Source of the DNA: Halichondria panicea
Taxonomy: Eukaryota > Porifera > Demospongiae > Suberitida > Halichondriidae
Assembly: GCF_963675165.1 (NCBI RefSeq)
Contig: NC_087390.1
Coordinates: 678,501 to 742,500 of the forward strand
Direction: 5' to 3'
Length of the DNA: 64,000 nucleotides
Made by a program: the position numbers and the translations under genes. Shown here piece by piece: positions 22,701 to 33,390 of the stretch; position 1 is the stretch's first letter; every line of letters begins with the position of its first letter. The notes beneath the pieces were generated by a model that worked only from the letters and a program-made list of their open reading frames with translations, searched no databases and had not been told where the DNA came from.

Positions 22701-24592
22701 AAATGTTTACTTACATCTGCACATTCTAGATTAACAAAATGCTTAACACACTGGAGAGGATATTTGTCATCAGCAGGGAGAGCTCTTGTATCGTAAATAC
22801 TAGTTAAGTATGATCGATAAATTCCTATTGCTTCATCTGGTTGGATGGTAGAACGATTATCTGACTTGGATTCTACAGTATAAAAGAATAATCATGAAGC
22901 GAAGGTAATAATACAGTGGAATGTTCAATAATGGGCCCTCCAAACTAAGTAAACAGTGAGAAGTACAATAAATAGGACTGCGCTTCCACCCTCAAACTTT
23001 CAGAGTAGTCTTACATGAACAAATGCAGCAATCCCTGAGATGTGTCCTTTACTCTATCACCACCTACACAAACTACCGATTAGCTAACTCACTGGTTGGT
23101 CCAGGAGTCGTTGTGGACAATTTCTTCTTAGATGGCGCAGGTGAAGTATCGTCATCTGCTATAATTATATATACAATTGACTGAAGTACATAAAGATAAT
23201 ATATAAGTGTTCGTGACGAGGTGGACTATCCATTCACATAGTTAAGTACTGTTGACTATTCATAGAAATGCTCATAGTGTGGTCTATATTGCTAGTATAG
23301 CCTCACAATTGTTCTATACATATCTAAGTTACGTTCCTAGCTTTAAGCTACGGTATACTGATATTTATCAATAGAAAAGGTCAAGGTTAGCCTCATGACT
23401 ATTCATACCTGTACATGCCTCCTCTATAGCCTCAGCGACATCATTCCGTGCAACTGTTGGTGCTCTGAGACTTTGACATATGTCAGAATAGGTGAGAGGG
23501 CCAGTCTTCAAGCGAGCAGATATCATTTCACGTAAGCAGTCCTTGTTCCTGTGACACTCATCTTTTATATCTTTGAGGGTGCCAGGATCTAATCCCAGAT
23601 CAAGTCCCAGGTCTAACCAGTCTCCAGCAGCTTTTATCAAGTTCTTGTAAACAAAATTCAAATCACCGAGAGTCAGAATTGAGCCTACAAAAATTACAAC
23701 CAAATGATAAGTACACAATGTCATACATACACATGGTTTACGCAAGCATGTTCTCTGAGGAGCAATAATGTCATTGTGTATATTATGTATCATAAGGAGA
23801 CACCGCTTACCAAGCGTTGGTCCAGGGTTTGCTTCAACATCTCCTGACTGTAACAGTAAGCGGAATATCAGTAACAGTATATACAGACTGAGAGTGGGGG
23901 GCCGATTAGTGCTCTGAGCTCTCACTTGGAACTTGATCGGCTTTTCTTGAGTATCAAAAACTAGAAAGTAAGAGTGACGTTTATAATTATTGTGGCAGTA
24001 AATATTACCTGATGTGGTTGAGTTCCATTGTTTCCGAGGGTTCCATCTCACCAAGCAGGCAGTGATGAGTGAGTAGCAGGTGATAAACACAGCTGACAGA
24101 ATGAGAACGGCCAGTGCACTCCCCCTCCATCCCAGCTCACAAGGAAACACTCCGGTCCAACTCAAGTCAACCACAGGGCAAGCAGGACGTGGGGGTGCTG
24201 TGTAGAGTTGCATAGATATATTCATGTGCTGTGACATCACAATTGTACTCCGTGAATGCACTAATGGCTGTTTAAACTGTCCTTTAAGCATAATGTGGCC
24301 TATATTATATGCCCCGTATTAATATGCTCGGTATAATTATACCAAGTGTATGATAAGAAATGTTATGCAATTATTGGCGAGTATGCTTCACTGACTCACA
24401 GGAAAAAGTTTGTAAGAAGAGTATGTATCTGATGGTGACCATAATGAAGTAGAGTTGGTAGAGGACAGGGGTGATCAACACAGAGGCAAGGCAGGCTCTG
24501 AGCTGCCAACTAGGCTTACGGAAAACCAGGGTAACATCGTCGTCCAGATCATTTGAGAGATAACGGGCATGTCTCTGAGATGTCATCTTCAT
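19715..24592 (-). CDS. NLR copy B: 2TM-2A-Death-NACHT-LRR protein, complete
   Basis: Predicted exons 24592-24400, 24197-24009, 23960-23811, 23684-23409, 23155-23093 and 22872-19715 join to 1343 codons with no stop before the end. All introns are phase 1. Residues about 33-61 and 91-113 are membrane segments. Residues 151-164 are hydrophobic and lead into GDVEANPGP, with the skip site at G174/P175. The Death domain spans about 178-269. Walker A GAPGGGKT is at 394-401, Walker B ILFILEGLDEL at 466-476, and a TTRP sensor motif near 510. The leucine-rich C-terminal region covers roughly 780-1320. Expected role: cytosolic sensing with ATP-driven assembly and Death-fold signalling, by family analogy. 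An in-frame upstream ATG at 24826 exists only here, so I chose the start shared with copies A, C and D. The gene lies 519 bp downstream of FMNL copy 1. Confidence 0.88.
23818..23841 (-). other. 2A ribosome-skipping motif of NLR B
   Basis: Codons for DVEANPGP in exon 3; the predicted skip lies between G174 and P175. Skipping would yield a 174-residue membrane protein and a 1168-residue Death-NACHT-LRR protein starting PTLGSILTLGD. Confidence 0.85.
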
Positions 24593-25110
24593 GATTCTAT
24601 CAAGAATAGACCAACTGTGCCAGCTCCAAGATTTAATGTTGTGGTTGAAGCTTACTTCTTCAGTGCAGATTTGATGCCAGTCAGAACAGAGAATCTTGCA
24701 TGTGCTTTGTTTACTTGGCTGTACGTACAAGACCCTCCTCCTTTGACCATACAAAACCCTCCCCGTTTTTTGCAACGCTATTCTTTCAGTTGTTCCATCA
24801 ATGATCTTTACCTTATAGTTATGCATGACTAGCTATTGTGTAAACTGTTCATAATAATGTTCATCCCTGCTTCAAGTATATGAACTGCACTATATATAGT
24901 AAATCTCACAATGTCATACATGTACATGTACATACTTATAATTATATTCTCGCATATGCCAACTTGTTATAGTAATACGGTAAAGCATGGGTCATCAACG
25001 AACATACAATACATTTTATTACATGTAGAATTATATGAATTGAGCAAAGAAACACAAAATGTACAGAAGACAATAACGGTGAATGAAATGATTTTAGCTA
25101 GCTATACAGA
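24593..25110. other. Spacer between NLR B and FMNL copy 1
   Basis: No gene recognised. It is duplicated almost exactly at 55238-55760 upstream of NLR D. In copy B the minus strand is open upstream of the NLR start to an ATG at 24826. The region presumably holds the NLR promoter and the FMNL 3' end. Confidence 0.5.
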
Positions 25111-28100
25111 TTATTTCAGCCATGGTCTATTGGCACCGTAATTGTCCTCTCTAGCTTTAGTTCTTCTCTGTAGGGACTTGAGAAGTTCATCATGTGGTGA
25201 GGGTGCTGCCACTTGATTGGACGACGTAGAGTTGCCATGCTTACGTAATGTGTTACGTCTGTAGTTGGCCGGTCTGTATGCAGTGTTCTTCATACCTGTA
25301 TATAGTACAAGCACAAGAGCGGCCGATGAAGTCAGAATTGGTACACTGTCATGTATGTAGTAGCAAGCATGCAAATCTATACTATAGTTCAGTAGTTACA
25401 GAAGACAAAATAACCCAGGGCCAAATCTACACCTAAAAAATGTGCACGCTGCTCAGTAAACTTCAGACTACCAAACTATATACAGTCTCAAATAATGAGC
25501 CTATACAAGTGGTTACACACAAGTACTGACAGTAGCCAATCAACTGACCGAAAATGATCTCTTCAATAGCTCCGTCGTAGATCTGAGGCAGTACGTCCAC
25601 ACCCTGATCATCCTGTACACACAAGCAAGCAGGTTCTCAGTTAATATATAGACAGACAGAACATTCTCAGTTGATATTTAGACAGCAAGTGATTATTATT
25701 CAAGAGATATTCTTATACCAGGAGAGGGTGTTGTTTACCTCTGATAAGGAAGTGTCATCCACGCAAGGTAATACACACAGTTGCTATAATGGGGGAATGA
25801 GAGAATGTGTTAACAGAATGATTGATGTACACTCTTGTGATATACTTACAGCTTGTCTGATGGCTATCTTGGCAAGGTTTTCACTGTCTGCTTTCTGTAT
25901 AGAGACAAAATATCATTCACCATTCAAACTGTACTGTATACCACACCCAGTACACACTGTACATGACTGTACTTAGAAACACTAAAATACAAATACATAC
26001 GGGAAAGGGAACCAACATTTGACAAAGGTTTGAAACAATTTCGTTGGACAATGTATAAACAAAGGTGAACATGTTGTTTGTAGATAATCAGTCGCCCTCA
26101 TCTTCCCTGAAGCATATCAAACAGGAAACCACCACAGACCACTAAAGGTGGTTGATGGTATCAGCAATAGTTGTAGGGTCAACTGCTGGTCACCTAGGGC
26201 AGTATACTAGAAAGGCTGATCTCATGATATGCCAACATCTATCCTACATGTCAATGATTTATAGTAAGAAAGTTACTCTGAAGTTTGTGACGAATCTGTG
26301 CAGAACGGGGAAGATGGAGTTTGGTTGACTCAGTTTAGCATTTTCTCCAAAGTATTGCACAACTTCTCCGAACGCCTCCTACAAAATGAGGTTTAAGCAA
26401 TCAATTTATAATAAAGATGTCCATTAAAATCTTAAAGCTGAGCTGACCTTGGCAGTCTCCAATCCTTTCTCCAGCTTGGTGACCTTAGGCTCTGCCTCCA
26501 GACAGAAGGTCTTGAGGGCAGTGTTCTGTTTATTGTTGATGAGCTCTCCAGTCGCTTCCTTTATGCCCTTACTGATCTGACGGAAGTCGGCCATAAGTAG
26601 GTCCAGAGAGACTGTGTGGGTGTGTGTGTGTAAGGTGTGGTGTGTGGGTGTGAGGTGTTGGGTGTGATGTGTGGTTGGAGGGGGTGATAAAGATCTGTTT
26701 ACAGAGCAGTCTATTGTTAAATAATAAAAGCCAGAGAGACAGTGACAGTGATTCAAAAGATTCAAACTACATATAATTCCAAGGCTGTTTAGAGCTAATG
26801 AAACAAGAAGCTGATGATAGACACCATTTTCTCACCAGGTGCAGCTTTATCCAGGTAGGTGAGCTCATGGACAAATCCTAACAGCAAGGGGAACTTGTCT
26901 CGTATCACTCCTGCTACGTAGTGCATCAGTGTTACCGTGTGGTCACTAGGGGCCTTAGAATCACGCAGCTGCATGGGTAGAGAGAGAGGAGGTCACACAT
27001 ACTCTATAAAATTACACTGTATAATGCAAAACTTTTGAGAGGCTTAATTTTTGTTGTTTTCGTGTATTCACGAAAATTAGATGTGCAAAGATTAAAGGCG
27101 TGGCTCCGGTAAGCAGTTATCCCACAAACATGCAACGAAATGCTTTCAGAGGCCATTCCATGAAATGTAAGCACCTCGAAAATTTCGCGCTATACAGTAT
27201 ATAATCATGCTCGTGGCCTATATGGTTTGCTGTACATGTGAATGCTTGAGAAAAAGTTAATCCATCCACAAACAGTCATAATTTATTGTCTGTTAGAGTG
27301 ACTCAGTTTGTGTGGCCAGCTCACCATGTCCAGAGAGGCCACCTTGAACCCGTACACTCCACCCCTCTTACTGCTGTTCATGTAGTTGCCAAACGCAAGA
27401 ATTATCTGCAAAATAAGATACAAAGCAAGAGTAAACCACAACCAAATGTACGTAGAGTCTACACTGATATTAATTTTTGGCAAAAGAGGGGGGAGGCTAT
27501 GGCTCTGTAGAATGCATTAGCCTGAAAGTCATGACAGTATAGGGGGACTCTAGCCCTCCCCCGGAGCCCCCATACTTCCTATGATGGGAGGCTCTGTAGA
27601 ATGCATTAGTCTGAAAGTCATGACAGTATAGGGGGACTCTAGCCCTCCCCGGAGCCCCCATGCTTCCTATGAGGGGAGGCCTGTAGAATGCATTAGTCTG
27701 AAAGTCATGACAGTATAGGGGGACTCTAGCCCTCCCCGGAGCTTCCTATGAGGGGAGGCTATGGCTCTGTAGAATGCATTAGTCTGAAAGTCATGACAGT
27801 ATAGGGGGACTCTAGCCCTCCCCCGGAGCCCCCATGCTTCCTATGAGGGGAGGCTCTGTAGAATGCATTAGTCTGAAAGTCATGACAGTATAGGGGGACT
27901 CTAGCCCTCCCCGGAGCCCCCATGCTTCCTATGAGGGGAGGCCTGTAGAATGCATTAGTCTGAAAGTCATGACAGTATAGGGGGACTCTAGCCCTCCCCG
28001 GAGCCCCCATGCTTCCTATGAGGGGAGGCTATGGCTCTGTAGAATGCATTAGTCTGAAAGTCATGACAGTATAGGGGGACTCTAGCCCTCCCCCGGAGCC

Positions 28101-31046
28101 CCCATGCTTCCTATGAGGGGAGGCTATGGCTCTGTAGAATGCATTAGTCTGAAAGTCATGACAGTATAGGGGGACTCTAGCCCTCCCCGGAGCCCCCATG
28201 CTTCCTATGAGGGGAGGCTATGGCTCTGTAGAATGTATTAGTCTGAAAGTCATGACAGTATAGGGGGACTCTAGCCCTCCCCCGGAGCCCCCATGCTTCC
28301 TATGAGGGGAGGCTATGGCTCTGTAGAATGCATTAGTCTGAAAGTCATGACAGTATAGGGGGACTCTAGCCCTCCCCGGAGCCCCCATGCTTCCTATGAG
28401 GGGAGGCTATGGCTCTGTAGAATGTATTAGTCTGAAAGTCATGACAGTATAGGGGGACTCTAGCCCTCCCCGGAGCCCCCATGCTTTCTATGACGCTGTA
28501 ACAAGCAAGTACGGGGGCCACTAACAAGTGAAAGTGAATGTCTAAGTTCAACAAGACACACAGATAGCAGTTTGCTCACCTCTAAGACTTTCTTAAAGTG
28601 GTCTGAAGAAGTCACAGATTTAGAGGCTGCTATCACTGCATCAATTTGCTGTGAGGAGAAAATGTATTAGCGTAGTCAGTCTGTAAGGCCAGAACCTAAA
28701 ACAGCATTCAATGGCCAAATCTTGTTTTCCAACAAATGAAATTACTGCTGTTAGGCAACCCACAAGGCGGGGGAAGCCGCACAAGTACTACATGTACTAT
28801 TACTATTATGCTCAACTCACAGGGATTAGAATACCAATGTCCTCCTCAAAGTTGCCCATGAAGATCATCACATTCAGTCGTGCTTGTAACCTCTCTACTC
28901 TGTATAACTGCACAATGAGGGAATAGGATAAGTAACTACCAAGGGCCGTCATGAAAATGAAAATTAATGGCCTGTTGCAAATATGCGATTTGAGCATATC
29001 ATCTGAAAGAGCTTCTTCTAAGCTTTCAGAAAATCATAAAATCGTTGGAATTTGACCATCAGAACTCTATTTAAAGAGACAACTCTAGTAATTTCAAAAT
29101 GCAGCCTATAATTATACGTAGCTACCCATCACCTACAGCAAGCGATTGCTTCTCTCACCTCAAACACAAACCGGTCATTGTCTGGCAGTGTCTTCGGGTC
29201 TTTCTTGTCTTTCTGGAACTGACCAAACTTCTTAACCTCGTCTTCGTTGGGAGTCACTTTGTTTAGGATCTCCACCAAATCCACTGGCAGACGTTCCAAG
29301 TCCATCCTGGGGGAGGGGCCAACAAGAACATCAAAGGGTAGGTGTGGTGTATAATTATAATCAGTCACGCACAGTAGTAAACAAAATGACAACGCATGTA
29401 CAGTACTTGTATATCAGAGGAGGTACGACAGGCGCGGTGCAGCTCAAGCAATTAGCCTTTGATTGAATAATAATTATCCTCCCACATCGTATGTTTTTGC
29501 TGAGAGTAATCAGAGGCTAATTACTTGAGCTGCACCGCGCCTGTCGGACCTCCTCTGCTTGTATATCAATTGTAAACTCCACATTAATTTGTTTTCAGAT
29601 CCCCTGCTACTGTAGCTAACCATACTTACTGTGTGATGACATCTTTGAGCTCCTCTGAAGAACACGTAATCTTCCTCCGTGCAATGGCAACGTTCTGAGA
29701 TCTGTTGGTGTCCAGTAGCCCTTCCTTCTGCACCGTCTTCTTGCGGGGGGTGGGCTCTGGCTTGACTCCCTCTCCGTCAGGCTCATTATTAGCAGGTGTG
29801 TTCAGCTTGAAGGTCTCCTCAAACTCTGAGTGAGAGAAAAAAACCAATTGAACAGTAGAGCTATGTGATACCGATCTTGGAGTTTCCGGTCTCCATTGTT
29901 TTCGAAAAATAAACAAAGTACTGGATCGCTCGATAGTTATAAACAAGTACATACTGCAATACGTGAAGACATATATGAAATATTAAAAGACGTACAAATG
30001 ACAAAATTTTCACACTCTAATCACATGACCACCCCTCACCGGTAAAATCGATCAGTTTGATGATTTTCTCATCGTCCATTTCAGTAAAGACAGTGCCTGC
30101 GATCTGGGTAGCTGGGATACTGGACCAGTTGAGTAGGGGCAGTCGATACTTGGTCTCAATCTTCCTCTTACCCCCGCGGACTGGGGACAGCGGGAGAGAG
30201 AGGGACAAGTACATACAGTGTGTATTATCAGCTCTACAGCTACATGCATAACTATATGTATGATGAGTACAGACAGTAGGATTCTAACATTCTGATAACT
30301 AAACAAATTCTGAGCTGAAATTATAATTATGTTTGAAACTTAAGATACAGCTAGTAACTTAATTAGATAATAAAAATTTCTTCTTCAGAAAAAAGTTGGC
30401 TACTTCAAAAAGCAACTGATAATGATAATTATTGACTTACTTCCAAATTTTCCTCCCAGGGGTGGAAGTGGTGGTGCTCCCGGCCCCCCTGGTGGAGGGG
30501 GTGGTGGTGGGGGGGCACCCGGCAGTCCAGGAGGGGGCGGTGGTGGAGGGGGTGGGGCACCTCCGGGGAGTGGGGGAGGAGGGGGTGCTCCAGGAGGGGG
30601 AGGGGCATCTGACGAAGGCTGTGGAAGAAAATAACATACATGATTATAACAATTTAGTGCATTTGTACAAAACCAACCATACATCTGTCTAATTTCATAT
30701 TTATATATGTACTACAGTGTGTACATGCACGCACTACAGATGCTTCAACAGTCAACGTACAGGTAATGTTCCAGTTTGTGCCTCCTTGACAGTTTTGTTC
30801 AAATCTGATAACTTCTTCTCCAGGTCAGCTAGGAGGGAGAAGGCAATGGAGAAAAGTAGTCAACAAGATGATTTATATATGCAGAATCTCAGAGCAAGTA
30901 TTTTTTGTTGGTGTCAGTTCTCTCAATTTAAACAGATCATCGAGAGTTCTCAAACCCATAAAGTATTTAGACTTATACTAGCTAGACGGATTCTCACCAA
31001 TTCTCTTGAGTGACTGGAACTCTGCAGCCTCGTGCTTCTCTTGGAG
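25111..31046 (-). CDS. FMNL: FMNL-type formin copy 1, 5'-truncated (FH1-FH2-DAD)
   Basis: Formins nucleate and elongate unbranched actin filaments. Exons: 31046-30998, 30828-30761, 30618-30441 (FH1: proline runs such as [15 protein letters not shown]), 30180-30040 (FH2 start, [19 protein letters not shown]), 29825-29630, 29306-29159, 28907-28821, 28648-28580, 27405-27325 ([19 protein letters not shown]), 26968-26836, 26611-26448, 26378-26277, 25894-25850, optional 25783-25739, 25612-25549 and 25295-25111. The last exon has a DAD-like [14 protein letters not shown] and ends RPWLK. The exons join to 570 codons without a stop. NYMNSSKRG and the order of blocks fit FMNL rather than DAAM or Diaphanous. 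Exons for the coiled-coil start, FH3 and GTPase-binding region, present upstream of copy 2, are missing, and sequence identity to copy 2 ends about 40 bp past the first exon. Probably not expressed as a full formin. Confidence 0.85.
25739..25783 (-). other. Candidate 45-nt cassette exon of FMNL copy 1
   Basis: A 45-nt phase-0 segment flanked by TATAG and GTAAAC reads [15 protein letters not shown]. It is kept without stops in copy 2 (56389-56433). It would add 15 residues between RQA and DDQ near the C-terminus. No homologue is known to me, so exon status is inferred. Confidence 0.4.
27012..27201. mobile_element. Inverted-repeat MITE (TATAGCG family) in FMNL copy 1
   Basis: Ends TACACTGTATAATGCAAAAC and TTTCGCGCTATACAGTATA are inverted. 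Internal ACGAAAAT and TTCGTG motifs link it to the elements at 38953, 40319 and 41503. It is also present at the same place in copy 2 (58406-58599), so it predates the duplication. Confidence 0.7.
27489..28497. repeat. Minisatellite of 11 copies in an FMNL intron
   Basis: Monomers of about 85-97 bp contain GCATTAGTCTGAAAGTCATG, TATAGGGGGACTCTAGCC and GAGCCCCCATGCTTCCTATG. I count 11 copies here and 6 in the homologous intron of copy 2 (58888-59463). Confidence 0.9.
29415..29557. mobile_element. 143-bp MITE with 9-bp target duplication
   Basis: Inverted arms of about 50 bp starting CAGAGGAGGTACGACAGGCG are flanked on both sides by CTTGTATAT (29406-29414 and 29558-29566). The same insertion is at 60700-60843 in copy 2. 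Size and duplication length fit a Mutator-type MITE. Confidence 0.85.
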
Positions 31047-31265
31047 CTAACTAGACAATGTGCATACAAGGGTGTCATGACGTCATATGCCAACATCAAA
31101 GCTGCAAGGCCAGCCCCACCCCTCTTTCAGGGGAATCCCCAAACTGCACCACTAAAGAGGGCGGCTTGTACTGGGAGCTTGGTTTGTTTTGATCATAATT
31201 ATGACTTCTTTACAGCTAAGGTAGCTAGCTATTCATTCTAACTAGGCTAGTGAGTGGCCATTAAA

Positions 31266-32145
31266 ATGGATGATAAAGGGAAGAAAGAAGAGACCAAGTC
31301 CTTACTAGATGGTGAGGAGTAGATGATCTGTCTTTAAATAAACTGTATAATAATTGAACTTCATCACCTTGCACACACAACACACTGATACCTCTCTGTG
31401 CAGACAAAGATGACACGTTAACACCAGACGACAGTGGTGAGTGGGCGTGTGTGTGCAGTGTGATCGATGTGTATACCACAATTATTACCACAACGAGCTA
31501 AAATTTAATTACCATAATTTTATTCACACACTCAGATCGCGGAGTGGTTGCTCAAAATTGCTTTCACACACACTAGTGCGGAGGAGGAGGTGACACGATC
31601 GCTGGTACACTCTCATGATGGACTCTCACCACTGGCTGCACTACTCAAGGTCACTGATAACAAGGACCTCCTCATAGCCGTGACTGGGGCTGTCTGGAAG
31701 TGTAGCAAGAGCAAGGAAAATGTCATAAAGTGAGCTAGCTATGTATATCTGGAGCATTTATAGAATGGCAGCTTTCTGTGTGTGTGTGATGAACAAACAC
31801 ACACATAATTATACGTTGAGATATCTAATTGTTGATTTACTATTAATTTTTTGTCTGCTTTAGGTTCAAAGAGTTAAAAGCAGTTGAGCAACTGGTATCA
31901 CTGTTGGGCAATCAACCTGAAGAGGTACTACAATGAACTGTATAAACCTGTTTACAATCTAGCTACAGCAATGAATGATCCTCGTGATGCAGGTTCTGGT
32001 GAATATGGTGGGAGCTCTGGGAGAGTGTGCTTCTTGATTGGTGGGGTAGCCCTTCTCGTTCAGCTACTCACAGGCGCTAATCAACCACTCCTCATCAACA
32101 CCACCAATGCTGTGGGTGCCTGTGCACTGGACCAGGAGAGCATGG
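31266..32145 (+). pseudogene. ODAD2: ARMC4/ODAD2-like armadillo-repeat fragment
   Basis: ODAD2 (ARMC4) docks outer dynein arms on ciliary axonemes. Exons: 31266-31311 and 31404-31436 (acidic start MDDKGKKEETKSLLD, assignment uncertain), 31536-31729, 31864-31924 and 31993-32145. The third to fifth match the armadillo block: [41 protein letters not shown], then GGVALLVQLLTGANQPLL and AVGACALDQESMA. After GECAS a TGA (32035-32037) interrupts the frame, and about 14 residues expected before GGVALL are missing, so there is an internal frameshifting deletion. The third exon also does not keep phase with the second. No later armadillo repeats follow. It is a truncated, broken copy at a duplication edge. 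Confidence 0.7.
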
Positions 32146-33322
32146 CGTACGTTACATTGTATAGCTTTATTAGGTTCAACCGTACAACCTTTTCACCTCA
32201 CTTGAACAAACATTTTACTCTAGACTAGTGCACAGTGTGGTCCCACTGTGTACACTGTAGGTAGCTGTATTGAGGTTGACCTTCGTAATAATTGTCACAA
32301 CTTTTATTGTTATACGTGTACTTACTGAATTCTATACCATTGGAGTCCTTGTTAAAAAGCGCTTCTATCTATATGCTGTAGAGCTGATAAGCTTCAACCA
32401 GCTAAAAGTTTACATTTTCCATAGAAGTTCCTGGCATACTTGTCCACTACATAAAGCCGTAATTGACCACATAACTTCTGGGCAACTCAACCCAACCCAA
32501 ATAGAGACTTTAGCTAATGAGGGTTGACTATTCCCATTGTGTACACTGTAGGTGTAGCTAGTGGTTGACTAATGAGGGTTGACTATTCCCATTGTGTACA
32601 CTGTAGGTGTAGCTAGTGGTTGACTAATGAGGGTTGACTATTCCCATTGTGTACACTGTAGGTGTATAGCTACATAATTATAGTGGTTGGCTAAAAGTGT
32701 ATTCCTGTGAGTTTAGCCCAGAAATTATGTGGTCAATTATGGTGGACAAGTATGCCAGAACTTCTGTGGAAAATGCTAACTTTTAGTTGGTTGGAGTTTA
32801 CCAGCTCTACAGTGTTATAGATAGAAGTGCTTTTTAACAAGGAATCCAATGGTATATGAAACTTTGAATTTCAGTGAAGTATGACAAAGTTATGACATAA
32901 TTATGATGGTCATGCAACCTCAACACAAAATTATATGAGTACACAGCTGTAAGTAGCTAGTGTTCAATGTGGACCCACTGGGTACACAGCTGTAGGGCTA
33001 GTGGTTAACTAGTCTTCAGTGTGGACCCACTGGGTACACAGCTGTAGGGCTAGTGGTTAACTAGTGTTCAGTGTGGACCCACTGGGTACACAGCCAGGGT
33101 GTCATACAGGATTTTGAAGTAGAGGGGGGAAATGAGAAAAGTAACCAGAAAATGTTGCTAAAAAAAGGTCAACTGTTATTTCAATACCCAGCTATGGACA
33201 CTCAGTCATAATTAAAAGGGGGGGGATATCCCCCCTTTCCCCCCCCCCCTGTATGACACCCTGACAGCTGTAGGGCTAGTGGTTAACTAGTGTTCAGTGT
33301 GGATCCACTGGGTACATCTCAC
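32146..33322. repeat. Repeat-rich spacer between ODAD2 fragment and CPVL 3' end
   Basis: No exon seen. Contents: a MITE at about 32267-32513; three tandem copies of a block with GAGGGTTGACTATTCCCATT (about 32518-32680); an inverted relative of the MITE at about 32687-32929; about four copies of a GTGTGGACCCACTGGGTACA block (about 32960-33320), one of them split by the element at 33095-33263. Confidence 0.8.
33095..33263. mobile_element. 169-bp inverted-repeat element, ACAGC target duplication
   Basis: Termini CAGGGTGTCATACAGG and CCTGTATGACACCCTG are perfect inverted repeats. ACAGC flanks both sides (33090-33094 and 33264-33268). The neighbouring tandem copies give the uninterrupted target GGTACACAGCTGTAGGG. 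Confidence 0.9.
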
Positions 33323-33329
33323 CCCCCCC

Positions 33330-33390
<61 letters not shown>

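Noticed and set aside
23811-23960. 2A motif as a sign of an integrated RNA virus
   Set aside because: The motif lies in a spliced host exon between host domains in four gene copies; no viral polymerase, helicase or capsid sequence is nearby.
27489-28497. CRISPR-like regular repeat array
   Set aside because: Monomers are contiguous with no unique spacers, and the context is a eukaryotic intron.
27759-28554. Repeated peptide frames in the FMNL intron ([16 protein letters not shown] type)
   Set aside because: Products of the intron minisatellite, without splice or start support.
30422-30692. Gly/Pro- and Val/Gly-rich frames opposite the formin FH1 exon
   Set aside because: Shadows of the proline-rich FH1 exon on the other strand and in other frames; same at 61724-61970.
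25111-31046. DAAM or Diaphanous formin instead of FMNL
   Set aside because: [26 protein letters not shown] and the FH3 sequences of copy 2 match the FMNL pattern; DAAM has NYMNKGQRG at this position.
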